Positions 53,856-62,862 of a DNA stretch of 64,000 nucleotides are shown here, in pieces. Source of the DNA: an uncultured Mediterraneibacter sp. (lineage in GTDB: Bacteria > Bacillota > Clostridia > Lachnospirales > Lachnospiraceae); NCBI GenBank assembly GCA_934309345.1, contig CAKRDD010000012.1:28549-92548 (forward strand). The letters are read 5' to 3'. Within the stretch, counting starts at the first letter, position 1. Each line of letters begins with the position of its first letter. The notes below the pieces were generated by a model. It searched no databases and had not been told where the DNA came from. It worked only from the letters and a program-made list of their open reading frames with translations. The position numbers and the translations under genes were made by a program.

Positions 53856-54686
53856 TTACTTCCACTCACCATCAAACACAACCGTCGCCGGTCCTGTCAT
53901 ATAAACCGTATTCTGCTCCTGATCCCACTGAATCTCCAGATCACCACCAAGAAGTTTCACTGTGACTTCATCCTCTGTCAATCCATTCAGAATACAGGAA
54001 ACTGCTACAGCACATGCTCCTGTTCCACAGGCAAGTGTCTCTGCTGATCCTCTCTCCCACACGCGCATCTGTACTGTATGTCTGTCCAGCACTTTTACAA
54101 ATTCTGTATTTACACGTCTTGGAAACCTCTCATGGTTTTCAAATTTTGGTCCGATCTCTTCAATTGGGAAATTGTCTACATCATCTACATAAACAACTGC
54201 ATGTGGATTTCCCATAGACACGCAAGTCATATGATATTCTTTTCCATCCACAAGAATTGATTCATCTACAACTTTATCACCATCTGCTACAACCGGGATT
54301 TCTGCCGGTGTCAGGATCGGACTTCCCATATCGACCTTAACCTTTGCAACTTTTCCATTTTCTACAAAAAGCTGAAGTGTCTTGATTCCTGCCAAAGTCT
54401 CAACTGTAATCTCTGTTTTATCTGTCAGGCCATAATCATACATGTATTTTCCAACGCAGCGAACTCCATTTCCACACATTTCTCCTCTGGATCCATCTGC
54501 ATTATACATCGCCATCTCACAATCTGCCACTTTGGAAGGGCAGATCAGAATCAGTCCGTCTGATCCAATTCCAAAATGTCGATCACTGACTTTAATTGCC
54601 AACGCTGATGGATCTTCCACTTTCTCCTCAAAACAGTTTACATACACATAATCATTTCCGATTCCCTGCATTTTCGTAAATTTCAT
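53856..54686 (-). CDS. dapF: Diaminopimelate epimerase
   Basis: 276 residues, full family length. It interconverts LL- and meso-diaminopimelate for lysine and peptidoglycan synthesis in the cytoplasm. The two catalytic cysteines lie in EMCGNGVRC and ACGTGACAVA; the start MKFTKMQGIGNDYVY is typical. The ribosome site is GGAGAG. It lies downstream of the ANTAR gene in the same direction. Confidence 0.95.
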   Translation of the reverse strand: MKFTKMQGIGNDYVYVNCFEEKVEDPSALAIKVSDRHFGIGSDGLILICPSKVADCEMAMYNADGSRGEMCGNGVRCVGKYMYDYGLTDKTEITVETLAGIKTLQLFVENGKVAKVKVDMGSPILTPAEIPVVADGDKVVDESILVDGKEYHMTCVSMGNPHAVVYVDDVDNFPIEEIGPKFENHERFPRRVNTEFVKVLDRHTVQMRVWERGSAETLACGTGACAVAVSCILNGLTEDEVTVKLLGGDLEIQWDQEQNTVYMTGPATVVFDGEWK

Positions 54687-54773
54687 TCTTCTCTCCGTTC
54701 CGCTGTCATTTCTGACAGTCCTCTTATTCGTTGTTGTTCGCAGATACTGTAAACAGCAGCCATTAATAACATC

Positions 54774-55322
54774 TTATTCATTCATAATTGTCAGCACCAT
54801 CTGTGCTGTTTCGAGCATATTGGTCCCACTTTCCATACTGCTCTTCTGCAGATAACGATGTGCTTCCTCTTCTGACATGTTGTTTCGTTCCATCAGAAGT
54901 GCTTTCGCCTGATCGATTATCTTTTTCTGAGAATCATCCCTCTTTCGTATCGTTTCTCTACGCTTTCTTCGCTTTCTGCTCTGCGTCTGCTGGATCATCT
55001 CAACAGTATTTACCAGATCATATACTTTTATTGGAAGTGGAAGCCCTACAACCCCTTCCGGCAGATCATCCATCCACTTTGTCGGTGATGCTACCAGAAG
55101 CATCTCAAAAGCGTCCGGAAGAGATTCTCGCAAATCTGTATACTGCATATCCTGAAAACGATAACCACATACAACAATTCCATCATTCCAATTATCAGCA
55201 TACTGCAAAGCCTTGGCGCCTGTCAAACATACCGCAGATACTTCAATACCCGCACGAACTAAACTATTACGGATATTTACTGCATTTTCCCTCGTTGAGA
55301 AAACAACAATAATATTACTCAT
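54774..55322 (-). CDS. ANTAR-domain antitermination regulator
   Basis: 182 residues. The N-terminal part is a receiver-like domain without a clear phosphoacceptor pattern (IIVVFSTRENAVNIRNSLVR). A coiled linker follows and then an ANTAR RNA-binding domain at about 125-182 (KKIIDQAKALLMERNNMSEE, EAHRYLQKSSM). ANTAR proteins bind paired hairpins in leader RNA and prevent termination. It lies 65 bp after glnA, whose promoter is followed at once by a terminator-like hairpin, so glnA is the likely target or co-regulated partner. Confidence 0.85.
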   Translation of the reverse strand: MSNIIVVFSTRENAVNIRNSLVRAGIEVSAVCLTGAKALQYADNWNDGIVVCGYRFQDMQYTDLRESLPDAFEMLLVASPTKWMDDLPEGVVGLPLPIKVYDLVNTVEMIQQTQSRKRRKRRETIRKRDDSQKKIIDQAKALLMERNNMSEEEAHRYLQKSSMESGTNMLETAQMVLTIMNE

Positions 55323-55386
55323 ATCTGCTCACCTCTTCCGCTAACTATAATTTTTCTCAATCTTATTATCTATCAAACAATCCAGT

Positions 55387-56721
55387 CTACAGCCTGTAAA
55401 GATAATGGTCGATTTCCCAGTCTGTCACCTGCATACAATATTCTTTATATTCTTTCTTATTCGCTTTGATGATCTTTTCTGCAAGATTTTTTCCTAATAC
55501 ATTGATCAGCAACTCATCTTTCTCAAGTTCTGCCGTTGCATCCCCAAGATTTCTCGGCAGTTCTTCTACTTGAAGCTCATCTCGTCTTTCCTGTGTCATC
55601 TTCTGAATATTCTCATCAATATTCTTCGGAGGCATGATCTGATTCTTAATTCCATCCAGTCCCGCTTTCAGAAGTACTGCAAGTGCCAGATACGGATTGG
55701 CTGTTGCATCCGGACTGCGAAGCTCCAGCCTTGAATTATTTTCTTTCTCCATAGATACACGAATCAACGGACCTCTTGTCCTGGCAGACCATCCCATATA
55801 AACCGGTGCTTCATATCCCGGCACAAAACGCTTATATGAATTGATCGTCGGATTTGTAATGCAAGTGATCGCTTTCATATGCTTCATCAGGCCACCGATA
55901 AAATAATATCCTTCCTGACTAAGTCCATTTTCATCCTCTGCATTATAAAGTGCATTTGTTCCATCATTTTTATATAAAGACAAATTGATATGCATTCCCG
56001 ATCCATAAGTCTCGCTTTTCGGTTTCGGCATAAATGTTGCATGCAGACCATGACGTTTTGCAATAGTCTTGACAACCATCTTAAATGTCATCAGATTATC
56101 CGCTGTAATCATAGCCTCATCATAATGGAAATCAATCTCATGCTGCGCCGGTGCGATCTCATGATGTGAAGAAATAATCTCAAATCCCATGTCTTCTAAT
56201 GTTAAGATCATGTCTCTTCTCGCATTTTCTCCGAGATCCAATGGTCCTACATCAAAATATCCGCCCTGCTCATGAGTTACAGTTGTCGGTCTGCCATCAT
56301 CATCTGTATGGAAAAGGAAGAACTCACATTCCGGGCCGACATTCATCGTATATCCCATCTCTTTCGCTTCTGCTACCGCTTTTCTAAGCACATAACGCGG
56401 ATCACCCTCATATGGTGTTCCATCCTTCTTATATACATCACAAATTAATCTTGCAACCTTCCCCTGCTGTGGTCTCCATGGAAAAATCTCAAATGTACTC
56501 AGATCCGGATACAGATACATATCCGGCTCCTCTTCATCTGTAACACCTTCCAGAGAAGAAACATCAAACATGCAGCGATTATCCATTGCTTTCTCAAGCT
56601 GTCCGACTGTAACTGCCATATTTTTCATTGTTCCGAAAATATCTGTAAACTGCAGTCGGATGAAAGCGACATCTTCTTCCTCTACAATTCGAAAAATATC
56701 GTCTCTTGTATAGTTATGCAT
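55387..56721 (-). CDS. glnA: Glutamine synthetase, type I
   Basis: 444 residues, GSI-alpha length as in Firmicutes. It condenses glutamate and ammonia to glutamine with ATP. Motifs include the N-terminal FIRLQFTDIFGTMKNMAV, the metal/ATP region GPECEFFLFH, HHEIAPAQHEID and the glutamate site NSYKRFVPGYEAPVYMGWS. Transcription starts near 56800 from a consensus promoter; the short leader carries a terminator hairpin. The ANTAR gene follows. Confidence 0.95.
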   Translation of the reverse strand: MHNYTRDDIFRIVEEEDVAFIRLQFTDIFGTMKNMAVTVGQLEKAMDNRCMFDVSSLEGVTDEEEPDMYLYPDLSTFEIFPWRPQQGKVARLICDVYKKDGTPYEGDPRYVLRKAVAEAKEMGYTMNVGPECEFFLFHTDDDGRPTTVTHEQGGYFDVGPLDLGENARRDMILTLEDMGFEIISSHHEIAPAQHEIDFHYDEAMITADNLMTFKMVVKTIAKRHGLHATFMPKPKSETYGSGMHINLSLYKNDGTNALYNAEDENGLSQEGYYFIGGLMKHMKAITCITNPTINSYKRFVPGYEAPVYMGWSARTRGPLIRVSMEKENNSRLELRSPDATANPYLALAVLLKAGLDGIKNQIMPPKNIDENIQKMTQERRDELQVEELPRNLGDATAELEKDELLINVLGKNLAEKIIKANKKEYKEYCMQVTDWEIDHYLYRL

Positions 56722-56759
56722 TACTTTGCAACCTCCTTTATCATAGACTCATACGATAA

Positions 56760-56793
56760 AAGGGCGTTCTCCACCCAAGTTGGAAACGCCCTT
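56760..56793 (-). terminator. Leader terminator/attenuator of glnA
   Basis: Minus-strand AAGGGCGTT and AACGCCCTT flank the loop TCCAACTTGGGTGGAG and are followed by TTATC. The hairpin starts only a few bases after the predicted transcription start and about 40 bp before the glnA start, so it looks like an attenuator. Confidence 0.65.
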
Positions 56794-56806
56794 GTTTCTG
56801 TGTTAC

Positions 56807-56835
56807 ATTATATCGACTGACTGTTTTCTTGTCAA
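56807..56835 (-). promoter_or_regulatory. Promoter of glnA
   Basis: Minus-strand TTGACA and TATAAT, exactly 17 bp apart. Confidence 0.8.
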
Positions 56836-56859
56836 TTGGTCATTTTACAGTATTTTTAA

Positions 56860-57819
56860 TTATTTCCGGATCAGTTCAAGCACTTCTTCTTTTACAGGCA
56901 TTGCTTTGATCGCACCCTTCTTTGTTGTTACAAGTGCTGCTGCCGCATTCGCAAATGTCAGCATCTCACCTAACTGTTCCTCTGTCAGATTATCAAAATC
57001 ATGATCAACCAGATAATTCAGAGAACTTCCACAGAAAGTATCTCCGGCTCCTGTTGTCTCAATTGCTTTCACTGAAAATCCCGGTCTCTCTACACGCATA
57101 CCTTTATAATAAGCTCTGCTTCCGTCTTTTCCCATAGTCAGAAGAATCAACGGAATGTTATATTTCTCCTGCAGATATGCAATTCCCTCGTCATAATCTT
57201 CCTTACCGGATACAAACTGAATCTCGTTATCAGAAATCTTCAGGATATCACATTTACCAAATCCATACTCCATCTGCTCTTTTGCAAGATCAAGAGAGCT
57301 CCACAGGGGCGGTCTCAGGTTCGGGTCAAAGGATACAAGACAACCATTCTCATTCGCTGTTTCTACCGCTTTCTTTGTTGCCTCGCGCACTCCATCGTGT
57401 GTCATAGAAAGTGTTCCAAAATGAAAGATTTTTGTATCTTTTACTACTTCCGGATTCACTTCATCTGCAGTGAGCATCATATCTGCTCCTGGATTACGGT
57501 AGAAAGAAAATTCTCTGTCCCCATCCGGAAATGTATGTACAAACGCAAGTGTTGTATTTACATTTTCATCAACCACCAGATTTGATGCATCGATCCCGGC
57601 TTCCGTAATCGTTTCTCTTAACAGGGTGCCAAACTGATCTTTTCCAACCTTTCCTATAAAAGCTGTCTTCTTTCCCATCTTATTCAGAAGTGCCAGTACA
57701 TTACACGGTGCACCTCCCGGGCAGGCCTCGAACATATTGTTTCCCTGTTCGCTCTGTCCATTCATCGTAAAGTCGATCAGAAGCTCTCCTAATGCGATCA
57801 CATCATATTTCTTTGCCAT
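56860..57819 (-). CDS. PfkB family sugar kinase, probable fructokinase
   Basis: 319 residues, ribokinase/PfkB fold. Motifs: ALGELLIDFT at the start, the first signature GGAPCNVLALLNKMG, FDPNLRPPLW, and the second signature ETTGAGDTFCGS with the catalytic Asp. The set is closest to bacterial fructokinases. Good ribosome site AGGAGG. No transport or hydrolase gene is adjacent, so the substrate is inferred. Confidence 0.85.
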   Translation of the reverse strand: MAKKYDVIALGELLIDFTMNGQSEQGNNMFEACPGGAPCNVLALLNKMGKKTAFIGKVGKDQFGTLLRETITEAGIDASNLVVDENVNTTLAFVHTFPDGDREFSFYRNPGADMMLTADEVNPEVVKDTKIFHFGTLSMTHDGVREATKKAVETANENGCLVSFDPNLRPPLWSSLDLAKEQMEYGFGKCDILKISDNEIQFVSGKEDYDEGIAYLQEKYNIPLILLTMGKDGSRAYYKGMRVERPGFSVKAIETTGAGDTFCGSSLNYLVDHDFDNLTEEQLGEMLTFANAAAALVTTKKGAIKAMPVKEEVLELIRK

Positions 57820-57889
57820 AAAGTCCTCCTACTACTCATTTATTTTCTTTCTATTCCAGTTCATAATCTTTCTTACTGAAATATTTCTT

Positions 57890-58852
57890 TTAATTAAAAT
57901 ATACTAACTCTTCGATTGGTTCTGCTGACTCAATATTCTCCGCCTCAAGTACCGGTCCTTCTCCACCATATACAGACAGATTCGCATAACGTACTTTTGC
58001 ACGGATCTTCACCCAGTCTCCTGCATTTAACTTTGTTGCATAAGCACTTCTGCAGACATATCCAAGGAAAGATGTGTCGTCTGCACAACAAGTCATTGCC
58101 ATACGTCCCGGATAGAATACTTTAGATGGAAATGCCTTCGGTTTCATGACCTTTGCAACAAACTCTACAACTTTTCCTTTATAGCGCTCCGGATGCTCCT
58201 GCATATCAATATACCAGATACCATAATCTTCTCTTGGAATTTCAATCACAGGTGCTTTGAGATCATACGGTACTTCATCTTCAAAAATATTGTCTACTTC
58301 ACCGTTCTCATCCTCAAAGATAACTTCTGCCTGTGGACTTACAACCTTAACACTTCTGCGGTATCCTGCTAACGGTTTCTTATCTTCACAACGGTTAAAC
58401 AGTACAAGCTCTGCTCCTTTTACCATCTCGACAAACAGTGGCTTTAAATTTGTCAGATACATCTGGAAAGTACTTGCATCTACTGTTGTGATCTTCTGCT
58501 CGATAGCCCATCCTGCCGGAAGCTTCATCTTCTCAAATTCGCTCACCTGCCACATGCCATTATATTCAATAACAACACGTTCCGGCTCATGCTTCTTATT
58601 CATCTCTTCCAGCCATTCTTCTGTCAGATCTTCTTTCTCTTCTACAGTCTCAATAACGACACCATACTTCAGCATTTCCATTGGATCATACTCTTCTTCA
58701 CCCTCTTCACAGAGAATCAGAAGTGTCTTTCCATCAATCTGAAAGTAATCCTGAGATAGTGTAAAATTCAGGAACTGAGTTTTACCACTGTCCAGAAAAC
58801 CTGTCATCAGATAAACCATAACATCTGGCTCTTTCATCATATCTATCTCCAT
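57890..58852 (-). CDS. COG0523-like GTPase fused to a DUF1980-type domain
   Basis: 320 residues. The N-terminal half is a CobW/COG0523 GTPase: P-loop MTGFLDSGKTQF, and the metallochaperone layout with an LVLFNRCE segment in place of the NKxD motif. It lacks the CxCC metal motif. From about residue 205 the sequence matches the C-terminal half of DUF1980/YcgQ proteins: YIDMQEHPERYKGKVVEFVA, GRMAMTCCADDTSFLGYVC, DWVKIRAKV. YcgQ proteins pair with YcgR permeases in probable zinc-related functions. The next gene upstream is a full His-rich COG0523 protein, so the two may act together in metal delivery. Confidence 0.75.
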   Translation of the reverse strand: MEIDMMKEPDVMVYLMTGFLDSGKTQFLNFTLSQDYFQIDGKTLLILCEEGEEEYDPMEMLKYGVVIETVEEKEDLTEEWLEEMNKKHEPERVVIEYNGMWQVSEFEKMKLPAGWAIEQKITTVDASTFQMYLTNLKPLFVEMVKGAELVLFNRCEDKKPLAGYRRSVKVVSPQAEVIFEDENGEVDNIFEDEVPYDLKAPVIEIPREDYGIWYIDMQEHPERYKGKVVEFVAKVMKPKAFPSKVFYPGRMAMTCCADDTSFLGYVCRSAYATKLNAGDWVKIRAKVRYANLSVYGGEGPVLEAENIESAEPIEELVYFN

Positions 58853-58933
58853 TCCGTCTCCCTTTTGCAGAAGACATCTGTTATTACATAATGCTACGCA
58901 GTCCCCTATGTGGTACTGCTTTGCTTATTCTTT

Positions 58934-60061
58934 TTATTTCAGCTTAAATAATTCTGCAAGCTTGTCTTCGTTAAGCTCTGCTCCGATCACACAGATTCTT
59001 CCTGTGTATTCCGGTGCTCCTGTTCTTACTTCATGCTCCTCCGGAACCATATCAAAGTAGATCCACTCTCCATCTGCTCCTGCTACCATTCCTTTTGCAC
59101 GGAGTACATTTCCGTAAGAGCCATCCTCTTCAAGAGTCTTCAGAATTGCGCTGACTTCATCCTTTGTATAAGTATGAATTGTCTCTTTACCCCAGCTTGT
59201 AAATACCTCATCTGCATGATGATGACCCTCATGATCGTGATGATGATGGTGTCCACAGCCGCAGCTACACTCTCCGTCATGATGATGGTGCTCGTGATCA
59301 TGGTGATGCTCGTGTTCACACTCTTCGTGATCGTGGTGATGGTGCTCGTGCTCTTCGTGATCATGGTGATGGTGCTCGTGTTCATGCTCTTCATGATCGT
59401 GATGATGGTGCTCATGCTCATGGGCCTCTTCTGCTACCTCTGCAAGCAATTCCTCTTCCAGAGATTTGCTTGATTCCATTGTCTCAAGAATTTTTTCGCC
59501 TGGAAGCTGCTCGATCGGTGTTGTGATGATCGGAGCTTTTTCATTCAATTCTCTTAACAAAGCAACGCTTTCCTGAATCTTCTCCGGTTTCGCTTTATCT
59601 GTACGGCTTAAAATAACTGCGCCTGCATATTCAATCTGATTGCTGAAAAATTCACCGAAATTCTTACGGTAAATCTTACACTTTGTCACATCTACAACTG
59701 TTGTAAAACTGTTCAGTTCTGCATCGATTTCGTCCTGAACATCCTGTACAGCCTTGATTACATCAGAAAGCTTTCCAACACCTGATGGCTCGATCAAAAT
59801 ACGATCTGGATGATATGTATCTACAACTTCATGAAGAGATTTTCCAAAATCTCCAACCAGTGAACAACAGATGCAGCCGGAATTCATCTCGCGGATCTCA
59901 ATTCCTGCTTCCTTCAAAAATCCACCATCAATACCGATCTCTCCAAATTCATTCTCAATCAGTACAACCTGTTCTCCCTTATATGCATCGGAAAGAAGTT
60001 TCTTAATTAAAGTTGTCTTTCCTGCTCCAAGAAATCCTGAAATAATGTCAATCTTTGTCAT
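58934..60061 (-). CDS. His-rich COG0523 (CobW/YciC-type) metallochaperone GTPase
   Basis: 375 residues. P-loop GFLGAGKTT, the metal motif CICC (NSGCICCSLVGDF), the base-recognition motif SRTDKAKPEK, and then a very His-rich tract (about 215-285, blocks such as HEHHHHDHEEHEH, plus GECSCGCGHHHHH). A CobW C-terminal domain follows. COG0523 GTPases deliver Zn, Co or Ni; the His tract would store or buffer metal. The start follows GAGGAGAAGAG. It lies 22 bp after the exonuclease III gene in the same direction. Confidence 0.9.
   Translation of the reverse strand: MTKIDIISGFLGAGKTTLIKKLLSDAYKGEQVVLIENEFGEIGIDGGFLKEAGIEIREMNSGCICCSLVGDFGKSLHEVVDTYHPDRILIEPSGVGKLSDVIKAVQDVQDEIDAELNSFTTVVDVTKCKIYRKNFGEFFSNQIEYAGAVILSRTDKAKPEKIQESVALLRELNEKAPIITTPIEQLPGEKILETMESSKSLEEELLAEVAEEAHEHEHHHHDHEEHEHEHHHHDHEEHEHHHHDHEECEHEHHHDHEHHHHDGECSCGCGHHHHHDHEGHHHADEVFTSWGKETIHTYTKDEVSAILKTLEEDGSYGNVLRAKGMVAGADGEWIYFDMVPEEHEVRTGAPEYTGRICVIGAELNEDKLAELFKLK
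59205..59430 (-). repeat. Low-complexity CAT/GATGGTG repeat (His-rich tract)
   Basis: Short tandem-like repeats encoding His, Glu and Asp inside the COG0523 gene, likely prone to length change. Confidence 0.7.
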
Positions 60062-60082
60062 TGTTCTCTTCTCCTCTTTCTA

Positions 60083-60835
60083 TTATTTCAAATCCAATTC
60101 AACCGGGCAATGATCTGATCCCATAATATCTGTAAGTATCTTCGCATCGTCCAGTCTGTCCTTTAAACTTTCTGAGACACAGAAGTAATCTATACGCCAG
60201 CCTGCATTCTTTGCCCTGGCACTGAAACGATAAGACCACCAGGAATAGATCCCTGTCTGATCCGGATAAAAATACCGGAACGTATCAATAAATCCGGCAT
60301 CCAAAAGTTCAGTAAACTTCTGTCTTTCCTCATCTGTGAAACCGGCATTCTTACGATTTGTCTTCGGATTCTTCAAATCGATCTCCTTGTGGGCCACGTT
60401 CATGTCTCCTGTCACGATCACCGGTTTCGTCTCTTCTAATTTTTTCAGATAACTGCGGAAGTCATCCTCCCACTTCATTCTGTAATCTAACCTTGCCAGC
60501 TCATTCTGAGAATTCGGTGTATACACTGTAACAAAATAAAAATCTTCAAACTCACAGGTGATCACACGCCCCTCCTGATCATGTTCCTCGATCCCAATTC
60601 CATAACGCACCGACATCGGTTCTTTCTTTGTAAATACAGCCGTTCCGGAATATCCTTTCTTCACCGCATAATTCCAATACTGATGATAACCTTCCAATTC
60701 CAGGTTCAGCTGTCCTTCCTGCATCTTCGTCTCTTGAATACAGAAGATATCCGCATCTGCCTCATGAAAGAAATCAAGAAATCCTTTCTGTACACAGGCA
60801 CGAATACCATTTACATTCCATGATATTAATTTCAA
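60083..60835 (-). CDS. xth: Exodeoxyribonuclease III (AP endonuclease)
   Basis: 250 residues, the full length of ExoA/XthA. It cuts abasic sites and degrades 3' ends in base-excision repair. Motifs: MKLISWNVNGIRA, IFCIQETK with catalytic Glu, TGDMNVAH, and SDHCPVEL with the catalytic His. The start is a TTG at 60835, 10 nt after GGGAGG; the nearer ATG is in another frame. Confidence 0.93.
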   Translation of the reverse strand: MKLISWNVNGIRACVQKGFLDFFHEADADIFCIQETKMQEGQLNLELEGYHQYWNYAVKKGYSGTAVFTKKEPMSVRYGIGIEEHDQEGRVITCEFEDFYFVTVYTPNSQNELARLDYRMKWEDDFRSYLKKLEETKPVIVTGDMNVAHKEIDLKNPKTNRKNAGFTDEERQKFTELLDAGFIDTFRYFYPDQTGIYSWWSYRFSARAKNAGWRIDYFCVSESLKDRLDDAKILTDIMGSDHCPVELDLK

Positions 60836-60924
60836 TCTGCCGCATCCTCCCTTTCAAGAGTGCTGCCGTTCACCACCTGCCTGACACCTTGTCTGTAAGT
60901 AACCGGCAACCTTCCAAAACCAGA

Positions 60925-61659
60925 TTAATAAAACACCTCATCAAGAAATAATCCCCTTGCAGGTGCCAGAAATCCGGCCTGGCTTCTATCTTTTGTTTTC
61001 AGCGGTTCCTTCACGCTCTCGATACTTCGCGCTCCGGTTCCAACTTCCAGCAAAGTTCCTGTCAGAATTCTTACCATATGATAAAGAAACCCTGTTCCTT
61101 CATAATGAATATTGACTTTGCTTCCTTGTCCGCAAATCATTATAGCATAAATTGTTCTTTTTGTGGACTTTTCATCCTTTTTATCCGTATATCCGGCAAA
61201 CTCATAAGTACCAGTCAGCAGCTTTGCTGCTTTTCGCATTGCTTCCAAATCCAGTTGCTGCGGAAAATGATATGTATACCGCCTTGTAAACACGTCTGGT
61301 TTCTCTGCCAGATCAAGCTGATAAATGTATCTTTTTCCGACTGCACTTTTTCTCGCATGAAATCCATTCCTCACAAGCTCTGCATCTAAAATCCGAATAT
61401 CTCCAGGTAATCTTGAATTTATCTTTTCTGTAAAAAATCCATCCTCCGCCTGACCGGAAAGAACTACTGTTGCAGTCTGCCCATTTGCATGAACTCCTGC
61501 ATCTGTTCTGCCTGAACCATCAATCTCCACTGGATAACCTGCCGCTGACGAAATTGTCTGCTCCAGAATTCCCTGCAGAGTATTCTCTGTATTCGACTGT
61601 CTCTGCCACCCCTGATATGCAGTTCCGTCGTAGGCAATTGTTAATTTATAAGTTCTCAT
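60925..61659 (-). CDS. truA: tRNA pseudouridine(38-40) synthase TruA
   Basis: 244 residues. Start YKLTIAYDGTAYQGWQRQ and the catalytic Asp in GSGRTDAGVHA are diagnostic. It modifies the anticodon arm of tRNAs. Ribosome site GGGAGGCG. Same direction as the exonuclease gene. Confidence 0.95.
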   Translation of the reverse strand: MRTYKLTIAYDGTAYQGWQRQSNTENTLQGILEQTISSAAGYPVEIDGSGRTDAGVHANGQTATVVLSGQAEDGFFTEKINSRLPGDIRILDAELVRNGFHARKSAVGKRYIYQLDLAEKPDVFTRRYTYHFPQQLDLEAMRKAAKLLTGTYEFAGYTDKKDEKSTKRTIYAIMICGQGSKVNIHYEGTGFLYHMVRILTGTLLEVGTGARSIESVKEPLKTKDRSQAGFLAPARGLFLDEVFY

Positions 61660-61689
61660 CTACGCCTCCCGTGTAATATACTGACAGTA

Positions 61690-61787
61690 AACTATGAGAA
61701 ACACGCTTCGCGAGTTTCTCAAGTTATCGCGGCAGTCGCCAAGGTCTCGTGCAAGCACGGACTTTGGCTCGTTGCTCGCGTAAATTG
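61690..61787. repeat. Intergenic palindromic element
   Basis: Nested inverted repeats: GAGAAAC..GTTTCTC and a CCAAGGTCTCGTG / CACGGACTTTGG arm. It is more GC-rich than the surroundings and encodes nothing. A similar GC-rich palindromic block is at 62700-62820. Confidence 0.5.
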
Positions 61788-61824
61788 AAATCGGCTATAC
61801 CCATAAACAGAGTATAACCGATTT
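61788..61824 (-). terminator. Terminator after nrdR
   Basis: AAATCGG.TATAC and GTATA.CCGATTT arms flank a loop of about 11 nt, downstream of the nrdR stop on the minus strand. Confidence 0.6.
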
Positions 61825-61827
61825 TTA

Positions 61828-62277
61828 TTATTTTAGAAATTTCTTCAATTCATCCATAAATGTATTCGCATCTTTGAACTCTCTGTAAACAGATGCAAAT
61901 CTGACATATGCAACCGGATCCAATGTCTTCAGATTCTCCATAACAATCTCACCAATCTCACTGCTTGGGATTTCTTTCTCTTCACGGTTAAAAATTGCCA
62001 GTTCGATCGCATCAATTGTCTTCTGAATCTCCTCAGCCGGAACCGGACGCTTGTAGCATGCATTCAGAACTCCATTCTCTATCTTCGCTCTTTCATACTG
62101 TTCACGGTTATTATCTTTCTTAATTACAATCAGTGGAATTGTCTCTACCTTTTCATAAGTTGTAAAACGCTTACCACATTCATCACAGGAACGTCTTCTT
62201 CTGATAGAACTATTATCCTCTGCTGGTCTGGAATCAATCACTCTTGTATCTGGATTGCCACAATATGGACACTTCAT
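61828..62277 (-). CDS. nrdR: Transcriptional repressor NrdR
   Basis: 149 residues. N-terminal zinc ribbon (MKCPYCGNPDTRVIDSR and RRSCDECGKRF) and an ATP-cone domain (IVIKKDNNREQYERAKIENG). It senses ATP/dATP and represses ribonucleotide reductase genes. The ATG at 62277 is 8 nt after GGCGGAG; an upstream GTG overlaps that site. Confidence 0.95.
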   Translation of the reverse strand: MKCPYCGNPDTRVIDSRPAEDNSSIRRRRSCDECGKRFTTYEKVETIPLIVIKKDNNREQYERAKIENGVLNACYKRPVPAEEIQKTIDAIELAIFNREEKEIPSSEIGEIVMENLKTLDPVAYVRFASVYREFKDANTFMDELKKFLK

Positions 62278-62329
62278 ATAATCCACTCCGCCTTTCCACG
62301 TATCTTATTGCCTTCATTATACACAATGT

Positions 62330-62584
62330 CTAATATTTTTGCAAAAACTTTTCTTCTTTAATTTCCACAAGAATAATATCCGGTCCAATCTTCTTTATAC
62401 ATGCAAATGGTATCACATATTCACTATCTGTTCCAAAGAATCCGCAGAACTTTCCCGGTCCCGGAACAATCAATGCTTCTATCGCACCGGAACATACATT
62501 TATCTGCAGATCTACTACACCTCCAAGGCATTTTCCATTACAGATATTCACTACCTCTTTTTCTTTTAATTCACAGAGCCTCAT
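62330..62584 (-). CDS. YlmC/YmxH family sporulation-type PRC-barrel protein
   Basis: 84 residues with the PRC-barrel core (LKEKEVVNICNGKCLGGVVD, then YVIPFACIKKIGPDIILVEI). YlmC/YmxH proteins are widespread in spore-forming Firmicutes, with no settled biochemical role. The ATG at 62584 has GGAG 9 nt upstream. It precedes nrdR in the same direction. Confidence 0.85.
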   Translation of the reverse strand: MRLCELKEKEVVNICNGKCLGGVVDLQINVCSGAIEALIVPGPGKFCGFFGTDSEYVIPFACIKKIGPDIILVEIKEEKFLQKY

Positions 62585-62699
62585 ACTCTCCACTCCGTTA
62601 TCCGTTGCTGTTTCCCTTGTCCTATAAGCTCCAATCGCAACTGCAACCTGTCTTATAAATATCCTATGGATTTAACTTGTACCTTGTGCATACCTATAA

Positions 62700-62862
62700 C
62701 AAAGAATGTGCCTTGCACATTCTTGCGCCAGTGGCGCTTGTTTAGCAAGGACCGAAGTGGAAACGTAGACCGCTTGCGACATCTACATTGTACGCCGCAG
62801 TGCGCATCCTTAGCGGAGCGTTTTTAATATATTAGGAAAGCACTTTCCTAATATATTAAAAA
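62700..62862. repeat. Block of intergenic palindromes including a perfect 20-bp inverted repeat
   Basis: AAGAATGTG..GCACATTCTT and GCGCCA..TGGCGC hairpins are followed at 62821-62862 by two perfect complementary 20-base arms around a 2-nt loop (TTTTTAATATATTAGGAAAG on the left). The last hairpin covers the stop codon of the next minus-strand gene and probably ends its transcript. Confidence 0.65.

Noticed and set aside
59033..59473. Plus-strand hydrophobic Met/Val-rich frame opposite the His tract
   Set aside because: It is the antisense reading of the His/Glu/Asp repeat in the COG0523 gene, a known artefact of such tracts.
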